Positions 42,188 through 52,903 of a stretch of 64,000 nucleotides of DNA are shown here, piece after piece. Positions within the stretch are counted from its first letter, which is position 1. Each line of letters starts with the position of its first letter. Source of the stretch: an uncultured Sulfitobacter sp. (lineage in GTDB: Bacteria; Pseudomonadota; Alphaproteobacteria; Rhodobacterales; Rhodobacteraceae); the NCBI GenBank assembly GCA_947502265.1, contig CANMZB010000003.1, forward strand, positions 1 through 64,000, in the 5' to 3' direction. The notes under the pieces were generated by a model. That model did not search any database and was not told where the DNA came from. It saw nothing but the letters and a program-made list of their open reading frames with translations. The position numbers and the translations under genes are program-made.

Positions 42188-42774
42188 TGCTGTCAAACGG
42201 TTACCACGATGTGCCTGCCGGCAAGCTGGCGATGGTTGTCACCCACCTCGAAATGCTGGCGCGCCCTGCCCTGCGCGATGTCGCCCTGCCGGGTGATGTA
42301 ACCTTCCGGCAGGTCACGCCAACCGCCGGTTGGTATCGCGATATTTTCGGGCGTGTCGGGGCTGACTGGCTTTGGTACGGGCGGCTGAAACTATCGGATG
42401 CGGCCCTGTGCGCCATCATCGAAGACCCCAAAGTACAGGTTTTCACCCTCACCCGCGACGGCAAGGACGAAGCCCTGCTTGAGCTCGACTTCCGCGAGGA
42501 CGGCGCATGTGAGCTGGCCTATTTCGGGCTGACTTCTGCCCTCATCGGCTCGGGCGCCGGACGCTATCTGATGAACGAGGCGATCACCCGCGCGTGGGCA
42601 CCCGGCATCACCCGCTTTCATGTGCACACCTGCTCCTTGGACAGCCCTCAGGCGCTCGAATTTTACCGGCGCAGCGGCTTTTCCGCCTACAAGCGCCAGA
42701 TCGAGATCGACGATGACCCGCGCCTGATTGATGTGCTGCCCAAAGACACCGCCACAGGCATTCCGATCATCTAA
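42187..42774 (+). CDS. GNAT family N-acetyltransferase
   Basis: 195 residues starting MLSNGYHDVPAGKLAMVVTH. The acetyl-CoA fold is in LELDFREDGACELAYFGLTS, LIGSGAGRYLMNEAITRAW and LDSPQALEFYRRSGFSAYKR. Target unknown. Start ATG at 42187 overlaps the kinase stop by one base; the longer frame to 42103 lies within the kinase gene. Third gene of a tightly coupled trio with nth and the adenosine kinase gene; downstream is the convergent rppH. Confidence 0.88.
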   Translation: MLSNGYHDVPAGKLAMVVTHLEMLARPALRDVALPGDVTFRQVTPTAGWYRDIFGRVGADWLWYGRLKLSDAALCAIIEDPKVQVFTLTRDGKDEALLELDFREDGACELAYFGLTSALIGSGAGRYLMNEAITRAWAPGITRFHVHTCSLDSPQALEFYRRSGFSAYKRQIEIDDDPRLIDVLPKDTATGIPII

Positions 42775-42810
42775 CCGGCACACACAGCGCGGGGTGGGCC
42801 AGTAAGCGCA

Positions 42811-43293
42811 TCACAGATGCTCTTTGAACTCGGCCACCACCGCCGCGTAAACATCGCGTTTAAACGGCACGATTCCGTCCAGCATCGCCTGTGCGTCAAT
42901 CCAGCGCCACGCGCTGAACTCGGGTATTTCGGTCTGGATATTCACCTGATCGTCCGACCCGTTGAACCGCAGCAAAAACCACTTCTGCTCCTGCCCGCGA
43001 AACCGGCCCTTCCACAGCTTTGGCACCAAATGATGCGGCAACTCGTAAGGCATCCACAAACGGCTTTCTGCTTCGACCGTCACCAGATCACGCGAAACAC
43101 CCGTCTCTTCCTCCAACTCGCGCAGGGCCGCATCGCGCGGCGTTTCGCCGGCGTCCACGCCTCCCTGCGGCATCTGCCACGCGTCGTAATCCCGATCAAG
43201 CCGCTGTCCGACAAAAACCTCTCCGGCCTTGTTCAACAACATCACGCCGACACAGGGTCGATACGGCAGCTTGGCAATTTCGTCAGGGGTCAT
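42811..43293 (-). CDS. rppH: RNA pyrophosphohydrolase
   Basis: 160 residues. It starts [20 protein letters not shown]. The Nudix box at about 42-64 has [20 protein letters not shown] followed by TGV; flanking [18 protein letters not shown] and [13 protein letters not shown] are typical of RppH/NudH. It removes pyrophosphate from 5'-triphosphorylated RNA and starts mRNA decay. ATG at 43293 gives the normal family N-terminus; an upstream ATG (43323) adds ten residues. Convergent with the GNAT gene, divergent from the FadH-like gene. Confidence 0.93.
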   Translation of the reverse strand: MTPDEIAKLPYRPCVGVMLLNKAGEVFVGQRLDRDYDAWQMPQGGVDAGETPRDAALRELEEETGVSRDLVTVEAESRLWMPYELPHHLVPKLWKGRFRGQEQKWFLLRFNGSDDQVNIQTEIPEFSAWRWIDAQAMLDGIVPFKRDVYAAVVAEFKEHL

Positions 43294-43386
43294 TGTGGCA
43301 TCCCGCTCTATACTCGTTTCCATCGCAACCTACATCATCGCACAGCGCGGCAAAAGCAATTGCGTCTGACGCCGCGTATGGCGTGA

Positions 43387-45471
<2,085 letters not shown>

Positions 45472-45855
45472 TCCTGCACGGGGCGGCACAATCCGCTCGC
45501 CGCCCCGCCCATTTCTTTTGGCCGTAAATATCCCGGGGAGTCCTTTTCCCGAAGGGACAAGGGCGGGGCAGCGCCCCGACAACGTTTCTGGCACACCACA
45601 GCCATGCCATATCCATCGCCGCCGTCCCCTGTTTCTTTCCGCTGCCTTTCATCGCCGGTCTCACCGCCCTCTTGCTGGCGAATCTCAAACTCCTCCGCTG
45701 GATCTGACGCACAGACGGGAAACACACCGTTCTCCTGTTTCTCTCTTCGCAACGGTTTCGCCAATTACCTTGCAACTGTCTCACCCCTGCCCCGATTCCG
45801 CCCTATTCCGCCGCCATATCTGATCCTAGAAACAAAGAGTTGAAGGGGACGGCAC
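45472..45855. other. Intergenic region with dispersed repeat copy B
   Basis: About 380 bp without a convincing gene. ATTTCTTTTGGCCGTAAATA at 45511, CCGGGG and GGGGCAGCGCCCC at 45565-45577 match the repeat at 29445-29488; between the halves GTCC and GGAC (45540-45558) bracket an extra hairpin-like insert. The rest, up to the lysR RBS (GAAGGGGAC), would hold the lysR promoter. Confidence 0.55.
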
Positions 45856-46761
45856 ATGGACCGCCTGACAGAAATGGAAGCGTTCGCCACCGTGGTGGAT
45901 CAGGGCGGCTTTACCGATGCCGCCAAGAAGATGGGGATTTCCAAATCCGCCGTCTCCAAACACGTCTCGTCACTTGAAGCCCGCCTTGGCGCACGGCTTC
46001 TCAACCGCACCACCCGCCGCGTCTCTCCCACCGAAATCGGGCTGGCCTATTACGACCGCGCACGGCGGGTGCTCAATGATGCCGGCGAAGCGGATGCCCT
46101 TGTCACCTCCATGCAATCGGCCCCTTCGGGGCTGCTACGCATCTCGGTCGCCACCGATTTCGGCGTCAATCATCTCTCGCCGGTGCTGTCCGAATTTCTG
46201 GGCGACTTCCCCGACATTACCGTCAACATGGTCCTCAACAACCGCTACGTTGAATTGATCTCGGAAGGCTTTGACATGGCCGTGCGTATCGGAGAGCTGG
46301 AAGACAGCACCTTGCGCGCCCGCAAATTGACGGAGACGACGAAGCGCATGATCGCCTCGCCATCCTATTTCCAGAAATTCGGTCGCCCCGAAAAGATTGA
46401 CGATCTCAACGATCACAAGCTGTTACACTACTCGAACCAATCTTCCGGCAACGTGTGGAAACTCACTGCGCCCTCGGGAGAAAAGCGGCAGGTGCGCACC
46501 GCGGGCTGGCTGTCGGTCAACGACGGACAATCCTTGCTCAATGCGGCGATTTCCGGCCTTGGCATCGCTTACCTGCCCAGCTTCCTGTATTCCGAAGCCA
46601 TGGAAAAAGGGCTGGTCGAAGACGCAATCCCCGATCTGCCGCTGGAAACCCAAGGCATCTATGCGGTCTATCCGCCCGGTCGTTTCACACAGCCCAAAGT
46701 CCGCGCCTTTATTGATTTTCTGGTCCACGCTTTTGCCGAAAAAGGCCCCAACGACTGGTAA
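45856..46761 (+). CDS. LysR family transcriptional regulator
   Basis: 301 residues. Winged helix MEAFATVVDQGGFTDAAKKM, then GISKSAVSKHVSSLEARLGA, RLLNRTTRRVSPTEIG. The effector-binding domain starts near residue 90 (SGLLRISVATDFGVNHLSPV) and ends in PPGRFTQPKVRAFIDFLVHA. No divergent gene lies next to it; the FadH-like gene upstream is on the same strand, so its targets are not evident from position. AAGGGGAC precedes the ATG. Confidence 0.92.
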   Translation: MDRLTEMEAFATVVDQGGFTDAAKKMGISKSAVSKHVSSLEARLGARLLNRTTRRVSPTEIGLAYYDRARRVLNDAGEADALVTSMQSAPSGLLRISVATDFGVNHLSPVLSEFLGDFPDITVNMVLNNRYVELISEGFDMAVRIGELEDSTLRARKLTETTKRMIASPSYFQKFGRPEKIDDLNDHKLLHYSNQSSGNVWKLTAPSGEKRQVRTAGWLSVNDGQSLLNAAISGLGIAYLPSFLYSEAMEKGLVEDAIPDLPLETQGIYAVYPPGRFTQPKVRAFIDFLVHAFAEKGPNDW

Positions 46762-46798
46762 ACCAGACATAAAACACCACGTCGCCTCGGTGAACTCA

Positions 46799-46834
46799 CC
46801 CCCGGTATTGCACAGCGGTATCGGGGGCTTTTTT
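46799..46834 (+). terminator. Rho-independent terminator of the lysR gene
   Basis: CCCCCG (46799-46804) pairs with CGGGGG (46822-46827), with further pairing inside, followed by CTTTTTT. It lies between two convergent genes. Confidence 0.75.
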
Positions 46835-46844
46835 CGATCACGGA

Positions 46845-47669
46845 TCAGCGCGCCTGCTGCCAAATTCCATAGGTGTCCTGAAAATATTTCACCAACAGCG
46901 CACTGGCTTCCACGCGGCCATGGCCCTTGTAACGCCAATCAAGCAGCGCATTCACCCGCTCGGCGCCATGCGGCAACCGCCACGGCGTCTTGCCCGCAAA
47001 GCACCAAATCGGCACACCATGCACCGCCATATGCCCCGACAGCCAATAATCATCGTGGGTCCACATGATATCGGGAATATCAAACGCCGCCTCGGGGATG
47101 AATTCGGGCCGGATCATCGCGCCGCGATACCCTTTGAACAGATCAAGATAACCCGCAGTGATATGGCGTGATGGCACCCGCCGTCCCAAAGTTGCGATGC
47201 GATAAAGCCGGTAAGCCAGATCCTTTTTCAGCCGCTCTGCACGCGGCATCATCCCTTCAACCCCCGGACCCGGCCCCGTAAGCGCGCGGTCATACAGATC
47301 GCTTCCCGTCTCGACGATGCAGGCATCCGGCACCTGCGCACGCGCATCGACGAATTGCTGCACCCATTCGGGAGCATAGTTCTGGTCATCGTCGCAAAAC
47401 AGGATCTCGACATCCTGCCCCGCATAATCGCGCACTGTCGGCAGCACCTTTGTCGCGGGGCCGTAGTCATCGTCAACGATGCAGGTGCGGATGCCCTCGG
47501 GAAAGGCCGGAATATCCGACAGATCAAAATCAAACCGGCGATATGTACGCGAGATGTTAAGCCGGATTTCCGAAATTTCGGCGGTTTGCTCCAACAGGTT
47601 GTGCAGCGTGGGCGCAATCAGCCCCATGCGTGGCGGAATCGTTGTCAGCGAAACTATGAGTGGCTTCAT
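46845..47669 (-). CDS. Glycosyltransferase-like protein
   Basis: 274 residues. MKPLIVSLTTIPPRMGLIAP opens a Rossmann-like fold; IRLNISRTYRRFDFDLSDIP and VEILFCDDDQNYAPEWVQ carry a DDD motif near 92-94, which would bind a metal and sugar nucleotide as in GT-A enzymes. WTHDDYWLSGHMAVHGVPIW lies near the C-terminus. No membrane segments. Donor and acceptor are unknown. ATG at 47669; an upstream in-frame ATG at 47702 is less likely. Last gene of a minus-strand series starting at the CinA-like gene, though 54 bp from the OmpA-like gene. Confidence 0.7.
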   Translation of the reverse strand: MKPLIVSLTTIPPRMGLIAPTLHNLLEQTAEISEIRLNISRTYRRFDFDLSDIPAFPEGIRTCIVDDDYGPATKVLPTVRDYAGQDVEILFCDDDQNYAPEWVQQFVDARAQVPDACIVETGSDLYDRALTGPGPGVEGMMPRAERLKKDLAYRLYRIATLGRRVPSRHITAGYLDLFKGYRGAMIRPEFIPEAAFDIPDIMWTHDDYWLSGHMAVHGVPIWCFAGKTPWRLPHGAERVNALLDWRYKGHGRVEASALLVKYFQDTYGIWQQAR

Positions 47670-47723
47670 TGTGGTTTCCTTTTGCGGCCCGCTGCATCGC
47701 AAAAGCCATGTGTAAACATTTCG

Positions 47724-48668
47724 CTAGGGTGCGAGAAGAATGGCCTCGACCCTGCGGTTTTTCTCGCGCCCGTCACCGGTGCTGTTGCGCGTCAGCGGTG
47801 CCAGATACCCCACGCCCTCCGCATCAAGCCGCGCCGCATCCACGCCGTAACGCTCGATCAGCCGCGCCCGAACCGCGCGCGCCCGCTCACGCGACAGCGC
47901 AATGTTCGTATCCAGCCGCCCGACCGTGTCGGAATGGCCTACAAGCGCAATACGCAAATCCGGTTGTTCCTTCAGCAACTCCGTCAATGCGGCCAGCGCA
48001 GCAAAGGGGCCAGCACCCAGCGTCGAGGTGCCGCTGTCAAAATCAAGGCTACCCAGAACGATGCGACCATCACGCGCCAACGCCTGCGCAAAGGATGCAG
48101 GCGGCACGGAAACCTGTGCTTCGGGCGGCAACGCCACAACCACAGGCGCATCGTCTTCCCCGAGATCTCCCGCCTGAATGATCTGGATATAAGACACATT
48201 GTTGTTGCTGCTGGCCAGTATCGTAACCGCCGTTTCGGGTGCATCCCGACCACCGCGCAGGCCCGTGATGAAATGATAATCGCGAATGTTGACGAACATG
48301 TTCGGGCCGGGCAACACCTCTGTTGCGAACCGGAAATCATACCCGCCACAGGCCGGTGCCGCGCAATCAAGCACAACCTCGAAACCCGCCTCCTCCACCT
48401 GCGCGCGCAAAGGCGTCATCAGTTGCAGCGACGTCTGGCCATGCCCGTCAATACGCCAAACGCTGCGCGCCACGGGGCCGTCAATCGACGCCACGCGCAA
48501 TGTATCGTCCCGGTACACCGACACCGGCGCTTCGTAGCGGTCAAGCGGGGTGTTCCGCTCGACCGTCTGTCGCGCATCTTCGGGAAGGCGCAGATCAAAG
48601 GCCGCCGCAGGACCAAGGGCCAGCCCGAAAACCAGCCCTGTAACCCCCGCACAGGCACGCGCGATCAT
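47724..48668 (-). CDS. OmpA family protein, secreted
   Basis: 314 residues. Signal peptide MIARACAGVTGLVFGLALGP with AAA before FDLRLP. A 170-residue domain of unknown type contains CAAPACGGYDFRF and NVSYIQIIQAGDL. The C-terminal OmpA domain (about 200-314) has LRIALVGHSDTVGRLDTNIA, LSRERARAVRARLIERYGVD and GREKNRRVEAI. It would bind peptidoglycan in the periplasm. The ATG overlaps the stop of the AhpD-like gene (ATGA). Second OmpA-type protein of the window; unlike the first it lacks a lipobox. Confidence 0.88.
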   Translation of the reverse strand: MIARACAGVTGLVFGLALGPAAAFDLRLPEDARQTVERNTPLDRYEAPVSVYRDDTLRVASIDGPVARSVWRIDGHGQTSLQLMTPLRAQVEEAGFEVVLDCAAPACGGYDFRFATEVLPGPNMFVNIRDYHFITGLRGGRDAPETAVTILASSNNNVSYIQIIQAGDLGEDDAPVVVALPPEAQVSVPPASFAQALARDGRIVLGSLDFDSGTSTLGAGPFAALAALTELLKEQPDLRIALVGHSDTVGRLDTNIALSRERARAVRARLIERYGVDAARLDAEGVGYLAPLTRNSTGDGREKNRRVEAILLAP

Positions 48669-49234
48669 CTATTCTGGGCGTGATACGGACCGTTGGGGCG
48701 CATGTCCGATGCGCTGGCCACGCGGTTGGTCATGTTGAAAAACGCCGCCACGCTTGCGATGTCCCAGATGTCGCGGTCCGTGAAGCCTGCGGTGCGCAAA
48801 GCCTCGCGGTCCGCGTCCTCGATCCGCTCGGGGCTTTCGGTAAGCTTCACTGCGAAATCCAGCATCGCGCGCACTTTCGGCTCCACCTTCGCCACGCGGT
48901 AGTTCATCACCAGCGTTTCGCCCAAAATCGGATCGCCCGACAACTCGCGCACCGCAGCGCCATGCGCCGTCAGACAATAAAAGCACCGGTTTACCGCCGA
49001 CACAACAACCGCGATCATCTCACGCTCCAGCTTGCTCAGCGTGCTATCGCCCAGCATCAGATCGTTATACAGCGCCGTGAACGTGTTCAGTTTGTCGATG
49101 TCAAAAGCATAGGCGCGCAGGACATTCGGAACCATGCCCAGCTTGTCCTGACAGATATCGAAATACTTCTGTGTCTGCGGCGGCAGCGGATCGACCATTG
49201 GCAGGTCAAGGGTGGTGGGCATTTCTTCGGCCAT
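48665..49234 (-). CDS. Peroxidase-related enzyme, AhpD/CMD family
   Basis: 189 residues, all helical. The redox-active CxxC with its His is visible in CFYCLTAHGAAVRE (about 84-97). MLDFAVKLTESPERIEDADR and FTDRDIWDIASVAAFFNMTN are typical of uncharacterised peroxidase-related enzymes with the carboxymuconolactone decarboxylase fold. Likely reduces hydroperoxides or renews a peroxiredoxin. It sits between a GNAT gene (12 bp) and the OmpA-like gene (overlap). Confidence 0.9.
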   Translation of the reverse strand: MAEEMPTTLDLPMVDPLPPQTQKYFDICQDKLGMVPNVLRAYAFDIDKLNTFTALYNDLMLGDSTLSKLEREMIAVVVSAVNRCFYCLTAHGAAVRELSGDPILGETLVMNYRVAKVEPKVRAMLDFAVKLTESPERIEDADREALRTAGFTDRDIWDIASVAAFFNMTNRVASASDMRPNGPYHAQNR

Positions 49235-49246
49235 CGAAAGGCTCCT

Positions 49247-49966
49247 TTATTCACTCAATTGACGGTAATGGTATCTACCCGCTTCGGTAAAGCCCAGCTT
49301 GGTATAAAGCGCCCGCGCGCTTGTGTTTTCGGCAACACAAAGTACCGCCAGATGCTCCGCGCCCTGCTTGGCACCCCAAAAAGCCGCAGCGCGGTTCATC
49401 CATTCGGCCACGCCCAGCCTGCGCTGGTGATACAATACCTCAACCGCGTGAACCATCGTAACGCCCTTGTGCACGGCTGCAAATGCCACACCGGCTGGCT
49501 TTTCGTTCCACCGCGTCAGGATACCGGTCTTCACCGCTGCACGGTCCATCACCGCCAGCCGCTCGGGTCCGATCCCGCCTGCGGCCCAGATTTCCACCAT
49601 GATCGCCAGCGGCTCCCAAAGCGTAAAACAGGTCACCTCAGGCATCTTTTTATCGGTCAGCGCCGCAATCGGCAGCGTATACATTACCACCTCGTCAACC
49701 CGCGCATAGCCGCGCGCATCCAGCAGCGTATCAAGCGCTTCGTCGTCGCCACGGATCATGAACAACGGCGCCTGCCCGCCTGCGCGCATCGCGGCCTCGG
49801 CGCCGTCAATATCCGCATCCCCGACCGCGCCGTTCGCTGTCGCCGCCGACACGCGCTTGCCGCCGCCCGCCCCATCGCGCAGCGTCCACGCGCCGTGCGA
49901 CCATGTGCGCGCAGGTGGCCACGTGCCCTCGATCACATCATACAAAAGCCGTGCATCAGGCGTCAT
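49247..49966 (-). CDS. GNAT family N-acetyltransferase
   Basis: 239 residues. A poorly conserved N-terminal half with VYTLPIAALTDKKMPEV-like sequence is followed by the acetyl-CoA domain: VAFAAVHKGVTMVHAVEVLY, RRLGVAEWMNRAAAFWGAKQ and VAENTSARALYTKLGFTEAG. Target unknown. Its ATG overlaps the CinA-like stop codon by four bases (ATGA), so the two are co-translated. Confidence 0.88.
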   Translation of the reverse strand: MTPDARLLYDVIEGTWPPARTWSHGAWTLRDGAGGGKRVSAATANGAVGDADIDGAEAAMRAGGQAPLFMIRGDDEALDTLLDARGYARVDEVVMYTLPIAALTDKKMPEVTCFTLWEPLAIMVEIWAAGGIGPERLAVMDRAAVKTGILTRWNEKPAGVAFAAVHKGVTMVHAVEVLYHQRRLGVAEWMNRAAAFWGAKQGAEHLAVLCVAENTSARALYTKLGFTEAGRYHYRQLSE

Positions 49967-50682
49967 GGGAACACCGCCGCGATTTCTGCGATGGCGGCAT
50001 CAACAGCCGCTGCATCCTGCCCGCGAATCACAACATTCGCCCCATAACGCCCGTCGCGCTGAAACGGGTAGCTGCCGATGGACAGCTCCGGATTGGCCTG
50101 CGCCAACGCGCCCAACGGCCCCGCAATATCCCCTTCGCCGCGATAGATCGCATGAGATTTGCTGATCAATGGCGCACCACCTGTCAGTGTCGGCAAAATG
50201 CTTGCCACCATCGCCTGAAACACGCTGGGAACTCCCGCCAAAACATGCACGTTGCGGATCGTAAATCCGGGTGCCGCCGACACCGGGTTCTCGATCAACG
50301 CGGCATCGGCTGGAATGCGCGCCATGCGCAGCCGCGCGGCGTTCATCTCGACCCCCGATTTGTCGTAATGCGCCTGCAACAGCGCGCGCGCATCGGCGCG
50401 CACATCAATCGTCTGCTCGAACGCCTGCGCCATGCAATCGGCGGTGATGTCGTCATGCGTCGGCCCGATCCCGCCAGAGGTGAACACCGTGTCATACTGC
50501 TGCGCCAAGGCGCGCACGGCACTGATGATCACCTCCGGCACATCGCCCACAACACGCACTTCGGCCAGATTGATACCGATCTCGGTCAATTGCCCCGCCA
50601 GATGATGCATGTTCGCATCACGCGTACGCCCCGACAGGATTTCATCCCCGATTACCAGCATCGCCGCTGTAGGATTCGCCAT
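49963..50682 (-). CDS. Molybdopterin-binding domain protein, CinA N-terminal-like
   Basis: 239 residues. AAMLVIGDEILSGRTRDANM and FTSGGIGPTHDDITADCMAQ are the MoaB/MogA-like motifs of the CinA N-terminal domain. The C-terminal deamidase domain of full CinA is missing, as in many alphaproteobacterial stand-alone forms. It may be an ADP-ribose pyrophosphatase-like (COG1058) enzyme or bind molybdopterin; the role is uncertain. ATG at 50682 chosen after GGAGGGCGAA; the longer frame to 50730 overlaps the divergent sfsA start. Confidence 0.88.
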   Translation of the reverse strand: MANPTAAMLVIGDEILSGRTRDANMHHLAGQLTEIGINLAEVRVVGDVPEVIISAVRALAQQYDTVFTSGGIGPTHDDITADCMAQAFEQTIDVRADARALLQAHYDKSGVEMNAARLRMARIPADAALIENPVSAAPGFTIRNVHVLAGVPSVFQAMVASILPTLTGGAPLISKSHAIYRGEGDIAGPLGALAQANPELSIGSYPFQRDGRYGANVVIRGQDAAAVDAAIAEIAAVFP

Positions 50683-50728
50683 TTCGCCCTCCTTGAGCCT
50701 GTTACCTCGAAGGTATAGGGCGCACATC

Positions 50729-51442
50729 ATGCGCTTTCAAACCCAACTTGTCCCCGCCCACCTGATCCGCCGATACAAACGGTTTCTGGCCGATTGCACG
50801 CTGGAGGACGGGCGCGAGGTGACCGCCCATTGCGCCAACCCCGGCTCGATGATGGGACTGGCCGCGCAAGGCACGAAAATCTGGCTTGAGCCGAACGACG
50901 ATCCAAAGAAGAAACTGAACTACGGCTGGCGGCTGGTCGATCACGAGAACGGCCATTTCACCGGCGTCGATACCAGCCTGCCCAACCGCGTGCTGCGCGC
51001 ATCGCTTGAGGCGCGCGCGGTCGAACAACTCGCCGCCTACACCACAGTGCGCCCCGAAGTGAAATACGGCACCAATTCACGCATAGATTTCCTGCTCACG
51101 GGCGACGGCCTGCCAGACGCCTATGTCGAGGTAAAATCAGTGACCCTGTGCCGCGTACCGGGGTTGGCCGAATTTCCCGACAGCGTCACCGCGCGCGGCG
51201 CAAAACACATGGCAGAACTGGCAACAGTCGCACGCCAGGGCCACCGCGCCGTGCTGCTTTATCTGGTGCAGCGCACCGATTGCGCCTACGTCGACATCGC
51301 CCGCGATATTGATCCCACTTATGCCAAAGCCCACGAAGATGCTACAAAAGCAGGCGTTGAAACCCTGTGCATCGGCACCCGCATCAGCCCCGAAGGTATC
51401 ACGCTGGCCAGCCCTCTGGCCCTTGGACGCCCGACGCGCTAA
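50729..51442 (+). CDS. sfsA: SfsA, sugar fermentation stimulation protein homologue
   Basis: 237 residues, normal family length. It starts MRFQTQLVPAHLIRRYKRFL; VTAHCANPGSMMGLAAQGTK and PEVKYGTNSRIDFLLTG are conserved, and DAYVEVKSVTLCRVPGLAEF, then FPDSVTARGAKHMAEL resemble a nuclease-type active site. SfsA is linked to maltose metabolism in E. coli and may bind or cut DNA. Start ATG at 50729, 46 bp from the divergent CinA-like start. map follows 29 bp after. Confidence 0.93.
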   Translation: MRFQTQLVPAHLIRRYKRFLADCTLEDGREVTAHCANPGSMMGLAAQGTKIWLEPNDDPKKKLNYGWRLVDHENGHFTGVDTSLPNRVLRASLEARAVEQLAAYTTVRPEVKYGTNSRIDFLLTGDGLPDAYVEVKSVTLCRVPGLAEFPDSVTARGAKHMAELATVARQGHRAVLLYLVQRTDCAYVDIARDIDPTYAKAHEDATKAGVETLCIGTRISPEGITLASPLALGRPTR

Positions 51443-51471
51443 ATAGACGCAAAGACAGATTGGAGACACCG

Positions 51472-52281
51472 GTGAACCAGCCCCACACAGGCCGCCAGAC
51501 CAAAGACGGCATCCGCATTCACGACCCGTCGGATTTTGCAGGCATGCACGCCGCAGGCAAACTTGCCGCGACAATTCTGGACGAAATCGCCGCGCATGTT
51601 TACCCCGGCCAGACCACCGCCGAGATCGACCGCCTGATCGAGGAAAAGGTGAATGCCGCCGGTGCGAAATCCGCCACAATCGGCTACAAAGGCTATCAAC
51701 ACGCCTCGTGTATTTCGGTCAACCACGTTGTCTGCCACGGCATCCCCGGCGACAAAAAACTTAAAGACGGCGATATCATCAACATCGACGTGACGGTCAT
51801 CGTTGACGGCTGGTTCGGTGATACCTCGCGGATGTATGTCGCGGGCAAGCTGAGCCGCAAGGCGGAGCGGCTGATCCAGATCACCCACGATTCGTTGATG
51901 ATCGGCATCGAAGCGGTCAAACCGGGCAACACCTTTGGCGACATCGGCAACGCCATCCAGACCTTTGTCGAAGGCCAACGCATGTCCGTGGTCACCGACT
52001 TTTGCGGTCATGGATTGGGCCGCGTGTTCCACGCCCCGCCCAACGTCCTGCACTATGGCCGCCCCGGCACCGGTGCCACGCTGGAACCGGGCATGTTCTT
52101 TACCATCGAACCAATGGTGAACCTTGGCCGCGCCGAGACGAAAACCCTTGCCGATGACTGGACCGCCGTGACCCGCGACAAATCCCTGTCGGCACAGTTT
52201 GAACACTCGATCGGCGTGACCGAAAACGGCTACGAGATTTTCACCCTCTCGCCCGCAGGCAAGTTCCACCCGACATATTAA
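51472..52281 (+). CDS. map: Methionine aminopeptidase, type I
   Basis: 269 residues. Metal ligands: Asp in INIDVTVIVDGWFGDTSRMY (two), His in FCGHGLGRVFHAPPNV, Glu in MFFTIEPMVN and Glu in SAQFEHSIGVTENGYEIF. YKGYQHASCISVNHVVCHGI lies in the substrate channel. It removes the initiator Met from new proteins. The start is GTG at 51472, with GGAGA just upstream; no ATG with an RBS is available, and longer frames overlap sfsA. Confidence 0.95.
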   Translation: MNQPHTGRQTKDGIRIHDPSDFAGMHAAGKLAATILDEIAAHVYPGQTTAEIDRLIEEKVNAAGAKSATIGYKGYQHASCISVNHVVCHGIPGDKKLKDGDIINIDVTVIVDGWFGDTSRMYVAGKLSRKAERLIQITHDSLMIGIEAVKPGNTFGDIGNAIQTFVEGQRMSVVTDFCGHGLGRVFHAPPNVLHYGRPGTGATLEPGMFFTIEPMVNLGRAETKTLADDWTAVTRDKSLSAQFEHSIGVTENGYEIFTLSPAGKFHPTY

Positions 52282-52351
52282 GCCGGTTTATCAGGTCAAA
52301 GCGGCGTATGCACAGGGTGTGTACGCTGCGGCGCACACGCCGTGTACGTCT

Positions 52352-52903
52352 TCAGGCAAGCTTTAACAGCGTCACATGTGTGTCACCGTATTTGCGCCTG
52401 TCGGTGCGGATGAAGCCCTCGGGCGCCTCCATCGGGGCGCTCTCTTCCCACACGATCAACGCCCCCGCCGCCAACCAGCCGCCCGCGCGCGCCGCCGCCA
52501 ACGCCTGCTGTCCCATCCCCTTGCCATAAGGCGGATCAAGAAACACCAGATCAAAAGGCGCGGCAGGCCACGCACCCAAACGGGTGCCATCATTGCGCAT
52601 CAACGTCGTCTGCGCCTCTACCTTAAGCTTCTCAATATTATCGGAAATCAGGGTCTGCCCGACACGCCCGTTCTCAACAAAAACCACCTCCCGCGCGCCG
52701 CGCGACAGCGCCTCAAGCCCCAACGCGCCCGTGCCTGCAAACAGGTCCAGCACCCGCGCGCCGTGGATCACGTCCAGATGGGTCAGCATGGAAAACAGGC
52801 TCTCGCGCACACGATCCGACGTAGGCCGCAGTTGCGCACCCGCGTCCCCCTTGCCCACATGCGCCAAAGGCACACCGCGATATGTCCCGGCGATAATCCT
52901 CAT
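52352..52903 (-). CDS. rsmD: 16S rRNA (guanine(966)-N(2))-methyltransferase RsmD
   Basis: 183 residues. MRIIAGTYRGVPL, RPTSDRVRESLFSMLTH, VLDLFAGTGALGLEALSRGA (SAM motif I) and FDLVFLDPPYGKGMGQQAL (motif IV, DPPY) are all intact. It methylates G966 of 16S rRNA during small-subunit assembly. Its ATG overlaps the stop of the upstream reductase gene (ATGA). Confidence 0.95.
   Translation of the reverse strand: MRIIAGTYRGVPLAHVGKGDAGAQLRPTSDRVRESLFSMLTHLDVIHGARVLDLFAGTGALGLEALSRGAREVVFVENGRVGQTLISDNIEKLKVEAQTTLMRNDGTRLGAWPAAPFDLVFLDPPYGKGMGQQALAAARAGGWLAAGALIVWEESAPMEAPEGFIRTDRRKYGDTHVTLLKLA

Noticed and set aside
45604..45843. Short plus-strand frame upstream of lysR
   Set aside because: Low-complexity Ser/Pro translation with no RBS; it is in the repeat-bearing intergenic region.
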